Positions 7,195 to 14,026 of a stretch of DNA of 17,252 bases are shown piece after piece. The DNA comes from Rhodospirillaceae bacterium UBA6219 (GTDB lineage: Bacteria; Pseudomonadota; Alphaproteobacteria; Rhodospirillales; Magnetospirillaceae): the NCBI GenBank assembly GCA_002435715.1, contig DISD01000020.1:1-17252 (forward strand), read 5' to 3'. Within the stretch, counting starts at the first letter, position 1. Every line of letters starts with the position of its first letter. The notes under the pieces were generated by a model. That model ran no database searches and was not told where the DNA came from. It saw nothing but the letters and a program-made list of their open reading frames with translations. The translations under genes and the position numbers were made by a program.

Positions 7195-8837
7195 GCGGTT
7201 TCGTTCCGGGGCAGGGTCAGGGCGATACGGCAGCCCTGGTCGCCCTGTTGCGGCAAGACTTCGATGCTGCCGCCGTGATGCTCGACGATACGTCGGCAGG
7301 CGGTCAGGCCGATGCCGGTGCCTTCGTATTGGCCGTGGCCATGCAGACGTTGGAACATGCCAAAGACCCGTTCGCGCTGGTCGTCGGGAATACCGATGCC
7401 GTTGTCGGCGATGATCAGGCGCCAGAAATCGCCCTGGGGCTGGACGCTGATGGCGATTTCGGCGGGGCGGTCGGCGGCGGTGAATTTCACCGCGTTGCCG
7501 ATCAGGTTCTGGAACAGCCGGGTGATCTCGCTGGGATTCCCTTGCACGCAGGGCAGCGGGTCCACATGCAGGCGGACTTGGTTGTTGGCCAGGCGTAATC
7601 CCAAATCGGCCTGCACCTGGGTCAGCACCTGCGACAGGTCGACATTTTCCGGTGCCGCGCCGCTGCGTCCCAGTCGCGAATAATCCAGCAGATCCAGGAT
7701 CAGGCGATCCATGCGCTTGGCGCCGTCACGGGCGAAGCCCATGAACACCCGGCTTTCTTCATCCAATTGGTCGTCCAGTCGGCGTTCCAGCAAGGTCAGA
7801 TAGCTGCTGATCATCCGCAAGGGTTCGCGCAGATCGTGGCTGGCCACATAGGCGAAGTTTTCCAAATCGACATTGGACACCGCCAAGGCTTGGCTGCGGC
7901 TTTCCAATTCTTCCGTGCGCTTTTTCACTTCGCCTTCCAGGCTGGCCAGCAGGCGGCGTTGTTGGGCCTGCAACAGGCCCATGGACAACACGCTGAGTCC
8001 CACCCCCAGAATGGTCAGGTTCAAGGTGAACACCGTTTCCGAAACCGCCGGGCCCAGCAACGAGGTCGTTCCCAACGTGGCCTGGGCGACCAAGGTGGTG
8101 GCGCTGATCAAATTGCCGAGCGCCGCCCCCGGAACATGAAAGACGAAGGCCAGGATGGCCAGACCGAACAGCGCCAAGGGGGTCAGCAAGGGATTCAGAG
8201 CCGACAGCACCACTTGCGCCACTCCCAGCGCCAGGGCCGCCATGACCGTGGGCCAAGGGATCGTGCCGCCATTGTCACGGATGGCGATGGCCACCGGCAG
8301 CATCAGGAACAATCCACACAGATCGGCGGTCAACAGCATGGCGCTGCGATGCATCAATTCGACCATGCCGAACTGGGCGGTGCCGACGGCCAGATGGATC
8401 AGCGGCAGCATCCAAACGGTCAACAGGGGGGGCACGACCACCACCCGCAGCAGATGGGGCAGGGTGTCGGGGCGGGCCAGCAACGAATGGCCGGATTTTG
8501 TTTCGTATCGGGTCCACAACCACCAGCCCAGGCTGGATTGGCCGCAATCGACCAGGGCTGACAAGGCGGTGGCGATGACCATGGCGCCGTTGTTGTCGGC
8601 ATGCATGGACAGACCGTTGGCCAGCAGGCTGGAAAGAAAAACCGCCGGCGCCCCCAGGCGAAGCCCCAGCAAACGGATGATGATTACCCCGATACCGGCG
8701 GGAAGCCAAAACACGGTCAGGTTGCCGGGGGGCAGGCTGACCAGTGATGCTCCCCCCAGCGCCATGGCCACATAAGCCAGCATCAAAAAGGCCGCCATCA
8801 GGCGGGAGGACCGTCGATCCATGGCACGGGAGCCCAT
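7191..8837 (-). CDS. membrane sensor histidine kinase with MASE1-like N-terminus
   Basis: A 548-residue orphan sensor kinase. Residues about 12-290 are a multi-pass membrane region with roughly eight hydrophobic segments and the FWLPAGIGV motif typical of MASE1-like sensor domains. A coiled-coil linker (about 291-325) follows. HisKA has the phospho-acceptor His334 in VASHDLREPLR. HATPase_c has the N box NLIGNAVKF (444-452), G1 DNGIGIP (478-484), a F box FGMFQRL and G2 GTGIGL (506-511). The phospho-relay residues are intact. No receiver domain or response regulator is encoded nearby. Its gene begins about 18 bp after the rnd stop, so the two are probably co-transcribed. The ligand is unknown. 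The start could instead be the in-frame ATG at 8822; neither has a good Shine-Dalgarno. Confidence 0.9.
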   Translation of the reverse strand: MGSRAMDRRSSRLMAAFLMLAYVAMALGGASLVSLPPGNLTVFWLPAGIGVIIIRLLGLRLGAPAVFLSSLLANGLSMHADNNGAMVIATALSALVDCGQSSLGWWLWTRYETKSGHSLLARPDTLPHLLRVVVVPPLLTVWMLPLIHLAVGTAQFGMVELMHRSAMLLTADLCGLFLMLPVAIAIRDNGGTIPWPTVMAALALGVAQVVLSALNPLLTPLALFGLAILAFVFHVPGAALGNLISATTLVAQATLGTTSLLGPAVSETVFTLNLTILGVGLSVLSMGLLQAQQRRLLASLEGEVKKRTEELESRSQALAVSNVDLENFAYVASHDLREPLRMISSYLTLLERRLDDQLDEESRVFMGFARDGAKRMDRLILDLLDYSRLGRSGAAPENVDLSQVLTQVQADLGLRLANNQVRLHVDPLPCVQGNPSEITRLFQNLIGNAVKFTAADRPAEIAISVQPQGDFWRLIIADNGIGIPDDQRERVFGMFQRLHGHGQYEGTGIGLTACRRIVEHHGGSIEVLPQQGDQGCRIALTLPRNETA

Positions 8838-8855
8838 GAAAGGGGGAACTGGAAA

Positions 8856-10055
8856 CTAGTCGGCGGCTTCCATCGGGGGCGGCGCTTCGTCTTCCGTGGG
8901 GTCCATGGGGACCAGACGCAGACGACGGCCATCGGTGCAGAACCCCAAGGCCAAGCGGCCATGCTTCAGCGCAAGGGCATCCTGACCGAACAGGTCGCGG
9001 CGCCAGCCGTGCAGGGCGGCGACATTGGCGCTGTCGTCGGCGGCGATGGCTTCGATGTCGGCGGAATTGGCCACCAGCTTGCTGGCCACGCCCTGGGCGT
9101 CGCATTTCATCTTCAGCAGCACCTTCAGCAAATCGACCACCGGACCCAGTCCCCGGGGCAGTTCCACCCGTTCCGGCGGCTTGGGGATCTGGTCTTCCGG
9201 CAGTTTCAGGCCGCGTTGCACCGCTTCCAGGATGGCGGCGCCCATACGGCCTTCGACCAAGCCCTTACCCAGACCGCGGGTGCGGGCCAGTTCTTCCACC
9301 CCACTGGGGTGGTGGGCGGCGATTTCCATCAGGGTTTCATCGCGCAGCATGCGCTGGCGGGGAATGTCGCGTTCCTGGGCTTCACGTTCGCGCCAGGCGG
9401 CCAGTTCCTTCAGCACCGCCAGGAATTTGGGGCTGGATGAACGCGGCTTAAGGCGCTTCCAGGCGTTTTCCGGATCGGTCCGATAGGTGTTGGGATTGGC
9501 CAGTTCGGCCATTTCTTCGCTCAGCCACTCGATGCGGCCGTTCTTTTCCATCTTGCGCACCAGCTTTTCATAGGCGACGCGCAGATGGGTGACGTCAGCC
9601 AGGGCGTACTGGATCTGCTTTTCGGTCAAGGGCCGCAGCGACCAATCGGTGAAGCGCATGGATTTGTCGATGCGCGCCTTGGCCAACTGGCTGGCCAGGG
9701 TTTCATAGCCCACCGAATCGCCGAAGCCGCAAACCATGGCGGCCACCTGGGTGTCGAACAGCGGGGTCGGCACCGCGCCTGACAGATGCAGGAAAATCTC
9801 CACATCCTGGCGGGCGGCGTGGAACACCTTCAGCACCGCTGGATTGGCCAGCAAGTCGAACAGCGGCGCCAGATCCATGCCCGGGGCCAGGGGATCGATG
9901 GCGCGGGCTTCGTCGGGGCCGGCAACCTGCACCAAGCACAACTGCGGGTAATAGGTCTTTTCCCGCATGAACTCGGTGTCGACGGTGATGTAGGGGGCCG
10001 AGGAAAGACGCTGGCAAAAAGCGGCGAGTTCGGCGGAATCGGCGATCATAGGCAT
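8856..10055 (-). CDS. rnd: ribonuclease D
   Basis: A 399-residue 3'-5' exoribonuclease of the DEDDy type that trims tRNA and other stable-RNA 3' ends. Metal-binding residues are in place: Asp26 and Glu28 in VDTEFMRE, Asp84 in FHAARQDVEIF, and Tyr150 and Asp154 in IQYALADVTHL. The HRDC region follows (about 210-280, AAWREREAQERDIPRQRML). The C-terminus ends in an acidic, proline-rich tail. The start is ambiguous. ATG 10055 (or 10049) gives the usual short lead before VDTEF but lacks a clear Shine-Dalgarno. TTG 10091 has AAGGA 9 nt upstream (10101-10105) and would add 12 residues. The gene probably heads a two-gene unit with the histidine kinase and is divergent from the lipoprotein gene. Confidence 0.95.
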   Translation of the reverse strand: MPMIADSAELAAFCQRLSSAPYITVDTEFMREKTYYPQLCLVQVAGPDEARAIDPLAPGMDLAPLFDLLANPAVLKVFHAARQDVEIFLHLSGAVPTPLFDTQVAAMVCGFGDSVGYETLASQLAKARIDKSMRFTDWSLRPLTEKQIQYALADVTHLRVAYEKLVRKMEKNGRIEWLSEEMAELANPNTYRTDPENAWKRLKPRSSSPKFLAVLKELAAWREREAQERDIPRQRMLRDETLMEIAAHHPSGVEELARTRGLGKGLVEGRMGAAILEAVQRGLKLPEDQIPKPPERVELPRGLGPVVDLLKVLLKMKCDAQGVASKLVANSADIEAIAADDSANVAALHGWRRDLFGQDALALKHGRLALGFCTDGRRLRLVPMDPTEDEAPPPMEAAD

Positions 10056-10120
10056 GGATGAACTGATACACCCAACGGCTTCGCCCGGCAAGGGCGCGAG
10101 TCCTTTTTAGCCAGCTTTGC

Positions 10121-10216
10121 ACGAGTGATTTTCGGCAGATAATTACAATCTGAGATAGCTAATTGACTCGTTAAAAATCAAAAAACAGAGTAAAAAACAA
10201 TATCAATTCTAATAAT
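10121..10216. promoter_or_regulatory. AT-rich divergent promoter region (rnd / lipoprotein)
   Basis: By hand count only 26 of these 96 bases are G or C (27%), against clearly GC-rich surroundings. It contains a TTGACT -35-like element at 10163-10168 on the plus strand, without a convincing -10 at standard distance. It also holds a small inverted repeat CAGAT-7-ATCTG at 10136-10152, which could be an operator. A-tracts at 10173-10198 could bend DNA or attract a nucleoid protein. Exact promoters are not resolved. Confidence 0.45.
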
Positions 10217-10226
10217 GGGGGTAGGT

Positions 10227-11135
10227 ATGAGAAAGCCAGCCGTTTTTAAGGCGCTTGGTGCCGCCTTCCTGGTTTTGGCCGTTTCGGCCTGTGGCCGTCT
10301 GGCCGACAATTACGAAATCAATCCCGTCGTCACTTCGCCGGACGGGACCCAGGTCGATGAAAAAGGCCGACCTGTGGGGTTCAAGCCGTTCGACATCACC
10401 ACCGACACCTTGCCCGACAGCACCTGCGGCTACAAGCTGGCGGCGGGCAACGGGCCCGAGGCCAGCACGTGCCGCAATCGTCTGATGGATCACCTGATCT
10501 TGTTGTCCGACCAGCGCTGCGCCACCCACAAGGCCACCATCGAAGCCAATGCCGCCGGCGCCAATTTCGCCTTTTCCACCGTCACCACGTTGTTGGGCGG
10601 TGCCGGGGCCATCGTCACCGGTGCCGAAGCCGCCCGTGCCTTGGCCGGTTCGGCCGGAGCGGTCAGCGGTGTCCATGCCAATTGGAACGAAAGCATCTAT
10701 CAAAAGAACGTCGCGACGGCCATCGTCGCCAAGATCGACGAAAGCCGGCTATCCATCTATGACAAGATGATCACGGCGCGCAACAGCCCGCTTTTGGTCT
10801 ATTCCGTCGATGCCATGCTGGCCGACGTCTACCGCTATCATGACGCCTGTTCGTTCTATTCGGGCGTGATGAATTTGGGCAAGTCGAACACGGCGCCGCT
10901 GACGGCCGACGCCCTGCGCGGCCGCATCGCCTCGATTCGTGCACAGATCAGTGAAAACAAGACCTTGATGGACAGCAATCCCGAGATGGCGTCGTCGCTG
11001 GAAATGGTCAACAGCTCGTTGGCGAAGACCTTGCAATTCCTGTCCGTCCAACTGGGCGTGGTGGAAACCCGGTCAGGGGGGACGTCGTCGGCGGCCGAGG
11101 CCAGCACCGGCAGCACGACGGCGGGGACGCAATAA
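10227..11135 (+). CDS. uncharacterised lipoprotein
   Basis: A 302-residue secreted lipoprotein; no function is recognised. Residues 1-21 form a lipoprotein signal peptide (MRK, hydrophobic core, lipobox VSAC) with lipidation at Cys22, so it is anchored in the cell envelope. The mature part has four more cysteines (67, 82, 98, 208), which could form two disulfides. Residues 112-148 are a Gly/Ala-rich hydrophobic stretch in which every fourth residue from 124 to 148 is Gly or Ala. The C-terminus (about 282-302) is a low-complexity Ser/Thr/Gly/Ala tail. Start at ATG 10227 is favoured because GGGGGT at 10217-10222 precedes it and MRK is a good signal-peptide start; ATG 10215 is the alternative. 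It has its own AT-rich upstream region and a terminator-like hairpin 20 bp downstream. Confidence 0.85.
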   Translation: MRKPAVFKALGAAFLVLAVSACGRLADNYEINPVVTSPDGTQVDEKGRPVGFKPFDITTDTLPDSTCGYKLAAGNGPEASTCRNRLMDHLILLSDQRCATHKATIEANAAGANFAFSTVTTLLGGAGAIVTGAEAARALAGSAGAVSGVHANWNESIYQKNVATAIVAKIDESRLSIYDKMITARNSPLLVYSVDAMLADVYRYHDACSFYSGVMNLGKSNTAPLTADALRGRIASIRAQISENKTLMDSNPEMASSLEMVNSSLAKTLQFLSVQLGVVETRSGGTSSAAEASTGSTTAGTQ

Positions 11136-11146
11136 AGCTTTCCATC

Positions 11147-11176
11147 TTGACATTCCCCCGGTGGCGTGTGTTTTTT
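11147..11176 (+). promoter_or_regulatory. possible aspS promoter
   Basis: A perfect TTGACA (11147-11152) is followed after 17-18 bp by a weak, T-rich -10 (within 11170-11176). If used, transcription would begin near 11182. That lies after the left arm of the 11156-11201 hairpin, so aspS mRNA would escape that structure. Confidence 0.4.
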
Positions 11177-11209
11177 CCCGTTTCTCGCGCACGCACCGGG
11201 GATTTTTTT
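11156..11209 (+). terminator. terminator-like hairpin plus T7 between lipoprotein gene and aspS
   Basis: CCCCGGTG (11156-11163) pairs with CACCGGGG (11194-11201), and CGTG (11165-11168) with CACG (11190-11193), leaving one bulged G. The stem is 12 bp with a 21-nt loop. It is followed by A and seven T (11203-11209), the shape of an intrinsic terminator for the lipoprotein gene. The T-run ends only 4 nt before the aspS ATG, and the right arm includes the presumed aspS Shine-Dalgarno GGGGA (11198-11202). It may therefore also act as a leader attenuator. Confidence 0.65.
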
Positions 11210-11213
11210 GACC

Positions 11214-13001
11214 ATGCATCAATATCGTACGCACACTTGCGGCCAGCTTCGCGCCACCGACGCCGGTTCCATCGCCCGTCTGTCCGGCTGGGTTCACCGC
11301 AAGCGTGACCATGGCAATCTGCTGTTCGTCGATCTGCGCGACCATTATGGTCTGACCCAGTGCGTGCTGGACATCTCCAGCGCCGTTTTCCAGACCCTGG
11401 AAAAGGCCCGGCCGGAAAGCGTCATCACTGTCACCGGCAAAGTGGTCAGCCGCACCGCCGACACCGTCAACCCGCGTCTGCCCACCGGCGAGATCGAGTT
11501 GCAGGTTTCGGAAATCGAGATTCAGTCCATCGCCGACGTACTGCCCATCCAGGTGGCTGGCGACCAGGAATATCCCGAGGATATGCGCCTGAAGTACCGC
11601 TTCCTGGATCTGCGCCGGGAAGACGTGCACGCCAACATGATGTTGCGTTCCAAGGTCATCGCTTATCTGCGCAAGTCCATGCTGGACCAGGGCTTCACCG
11701 AATTCCAGACCCCGATCCTGACCGCGTCGTCGCCCGAAGGGGCGCGCGACTATCTGGTTCCGGCCCGTCTGCATCCCGGCAAGTTCTATGCGCTGCCCCA
11801 GGCGCCGCAGCAGTTCAAGCAGCTGCTGATGGTCGCCGGCTTCGACAAGTACTTCCAGATCGCGCCGTGCTTCCGTGACGAAGCCGGCCGTGCCGACCGT
11901 TCCCCCGGCGAGTTCTATCAGCTCGATTTCGAGATGAGCTATGTGACCCAAGACGACGTCTTCGCCGCCATCGAACCGGTGCTGGAAGGCGTGTTCAAGG
12001 AATTCGGCAATGGGCGGGCGGTGACGCCGGCGCCGTTCCCGCGCATTCCTTATGCCGAATCCATGTTGAAATATGGTTCGGACAAGCCCGATCTGCGCAA
12101 CCCCATCGAAATCGCCGACGTCACCGAGCCGTTCCGTGGCTCGGGTTTCGGCCTGTTCGCCAAGCTGGTGGACAAGGGCGCGGTGGTGCGTGCCATCCCG
12201 GCCCCGGGCGCCGCCAACCAGCCGCGTTCGTGGTTCGACAAGCTCAACGAATGGGCCCGTGAAAACGGTGCCGGTGGCTTGGGCTATATCCAGTTCGCCG
12301 CCGACGGTGCCAAGGGCCCCATCGCCAAGAACCTGGAAGCCGACCGCATCGCCGCTATCAAGGAAGCCGCCAAGCTGAACGACGGCGACGCCGTGTTCTT
12401 CGCCTGTGACAAGGAATTGCCGGCCGCCAAGTTCGCCGGTCTGGTGCGCACCAAGATCGGCAACGATCTGGACCTGTTGGAAAAGGACGTGTTCAAGTTC
12501 TGCTGGACCGTGGATTTCCCCATGTACGAGCTGAACGAGGAAACCGGCCAGATCGATTTCAGCCACAACCCGTTCTCGATGCCGCAAGGTGGCATGGAAG
12601 CCCTGGAAAACCAGGACCCGCTGACCATCAACGCCTATCAGTACGACATCGTCTGTAACGGCGTCGAATTGTCGTCGGGCGCCATCCGGAACCACCGCGC
12701 CGACATCATGATCAAGGCCTTCGGCATCGCCGGTTACGGCCCGGAAGTGGTGGAAGAAAAGTTCGGCGGCATGCTGAACGCCTTCCGTTACGGCGCCCCG
12801 CCGCACGGTGGCTCGGCCCCCGGCGTCGACCGCATCGTCATGTTGCTGGCCGACCAGCCCAACATCCGCGAAGTGATCTTGTTCCCCATGAACCAGCAGG
12901 CCCAGGACCTGTTGATGGGCGCGCCCGCCGAAGTGGACGCCAGCCGTTGGAAGGAATTGTCCATCAAGCCGGACCTGCCCAAGCCGAAAAAGGAAGGCTG
13001 A
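11214..13001 (+). CDS. aspS: aspartyl-tRNA synthetase, probably non-discriminating
   Basis: A 595-residue class IIb synthetase of the bacterial type (E. coli 590), charging tRNA-Asp with aspartate. The N-terminal OB-fold anticodon-binding domain contains GWVHRKRDHG (about 25-34). Motif 2 FRDE is at 220-223, the bacterial GAD insertion lies at roughly 290-420, and motif 3 GGSAPGVDR is at 532-540. His33 matches the His found in non-discriminating AspRS (His31 in Pseudomonas aeruginosa), where discriminating enzymes such as E. coli have Leu. This suggests it also makes Asp-tRNA-Asn for GatCAB amidation, as is common in alphaproteobacteria lacking AsnRS. ATG 11214 is chosen over an upstream in-frame start at 11166 because the family begins with MHxYRTHxCG. 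The Shine-Dalgarno is probably GGGGA at 11198. Confidence 0.97.
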   Translation: MHQYRTHTCGQLRATDAGSIARLSGWVHRKRDHGNLLFVDLRDHYGLTQCVLDISSAVFQTLEKARPESVITVTGKVVSRTADTVNPRLPTGEIELQVSEIEIQSIADVLPIQVAGDQEYPEDMRLKYRFLDLRREDVHANMMLRSKVIAYLRKSMLDQGFTEFQTPILTASSPEGARDYLVPARLHPGKFYALPQAPQQFKQLLMVAGFDKYFQIAPCFRDEAGRADRSPGEFYQLDFEMSYVTQDDVFAAIEPVLEGVFKEFGNGRAVTPAPFPRIPYAESMLKYGSDKPDLRNPIEIADVTEPFRGSGFGLFAKLVDKGAVVRAIPAPGAANQPRSWFDKLNEWARENGAGGLGYIQFAADGAKGPIAKNLEADRIAAIKEAAKLNDGDAVFFACDKELPAAKFAGLVRTKIGNDLDLLEKDVFKFCWTVDFPMYELNEETGQIDFSHNPFSMPQGGMEALENQDPLTINAYQYDIVCNGVELSSGAIRNHRADIMIKAFGIAGYGPEVVEEKFGGMLNAFRYGAPPHGGSAPGVDRIVMLLADQPNIREVILFPMNQQAQDLLMGAPAEVDASRWKELSIKPDLPKPKKEG

Positions 13002-13014
13002 GGGTCAAAAGAAC

Positions 13015-13044
13015 GGGCCGGACGAGAAATCGTCCGGCCCTTTG
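13015..13044. terminator. strong bidirectional terminator after aspS
   Basis: A perfect 11-bp stem GGGCCGGACGA/TCGTCCGGCCC (13015-13025 with 13030-13040) is capped by a GAAA tetraloop. TTTGAGTTTG follows on the plus strand, and GTTCTTTTG follows on the minus strand. It can therefore end aspS and also transcripts arriving from the leucine-catabolism operon. Confidence 0.8.
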
Positions 13045-13132
13045 AGTTTGCGGTTCTTGGGAGACATCCTTCCCCCGCATCGAAGGGGGGAACGCCCGCC
13101 GCCGCGAACCACTCGGCAGCGGGGTCAGCTTG

Positions 13133-14026
13133 TTAATTTAACGCTTTTGCCACCTTCGACCCGGTGGTTCGGCCGATGGCGTCGCAGATGAAGCGCCCGG
13201 CATCCATCAGCTTGGGCAAATCCACCCCGGTGGCGACCCCCATGCCGTTCAGCATGTAGACCAGATCCTCGGTGGCGACGTTGCCCGACGCCCCTTTGGC
13301 ATAGGGGCAGCCGCCCAGACCGGAAACCGACGAATCCATCACCGCGACGCCTTTTTCCATCACCGCCAGGATATTGGCCAGGGCCTGGCCATAGGTGTCG
13401 TGGAAATGCGCCGCCAGCATGTCCACCGGCAAAAGGGCGGAGACCGAGGCGATCATCGCCTGGGCCTTAATCGGCGTGCCGGTGCCGATGGTGTCGCCCA
13501 GCGAGATTTCGTAACAGCCCATGTCGGCCAAACGCTTGGCCACCTGGGCGACGGCGAGCGGCGCGATCTCGCCTTCATAGGGGCAGCCCAGAACGCAGGA
13601 CACATAGCCGCGCACCTTGATGCCCTTGGAAAGGGCATGGGCGATGACGGGGGCGAAGCGGTCCAGGCTTTCGGCGATGGAACAATTGATGTTCTTTTGC
13701 GAAAAGCTTTCCGACGCGGCGCCGAACACCGCCACTTCCTCGGCGCCTGCCAAAAGCGCCGCTTCCAGGCCTTGCATGTTCGGCGTCAGCACCGGATAGG
13801 ACACGCCCGGCTTCTTGGCGATGGCGGCCAAGACCTCGGCGCTGGAAGCCATCTGCGGCACCCATTTAGGGCTGACGAAGCTGCCCGATTCGATGACCGG
13901 CAGACCGGATGCGGTCAGCCGGTCGATCAGTCCGACCTTGATTTCGACCGAGACCGGATTGGCTTCGTTCTGCAGGCCGTCGCGGGGGCCGACTTCGACG
14001 ATCTTGACGTTTTGGGGCAGGCTCAT
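13133..14026 (-). CDS. mvaB: hydroxymethylglutaryl-CoA lyase
   Basis: A 297-residue HMG-CoA lyase that splits 3-hydroxy-3-methylglutaryl-CoA into acetoacetate and acetyl-CoA, the last step of leucine catabolism. The HMGL-like TIM-barrel motifs are complete: VEVGPRDGLQNE (10-21) with catalytic Arg15 and metal ligand Asp16, the metal-binding His207 and His209 in AAHFHD, and the signature GLGGCPYAKGASGNVATE with active-site Cys240. The ATG overlaps the mccA stop as ATGA, a typical coupled junction. This is the last gene of the operon. Other symbols used for the gene are hmgL and liuE. Confidence 0.96.
   Translation of the reverse strand: MSLPQNVKIVEVGPRDGLQNEANPVSVEIKVGLIDRLTASGLPVIESGSFVSPKWVPQMASSAEVLAAIAKKPGVSYPVLTPNMQGLEAALLAGAEEVAVFGAASESFSQKNINCSIAESLDRFAPVIAHALSKGIKVRGYVSCVLGCPYEGEIAPLAVAQVAKRLADMGCYEISLGDTIGTGTPIKAQAMIASVSALLPVDMLAAHFHDTYGQALANILAVMEKGVAVMDSSVSGLGGCPYAKGASGNVATEDLVYMLNGMGVATGVDLPKLMDAGRFICDAIGRTTGSKVAKALN

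Noticed and set aside
11073..12806. 577-codon minus-strand frame opposite aspS
   Set aside because: Same reason: a composition artefact of the opposite strand of a conserved gene.
13066..13093. TTCCCCC/GGGGGAA inverted repeat downstream of mvaB
   Set aside because: Long loop and no T-tract on either strand. The 13015-13040 hairpin is a far better terminator.
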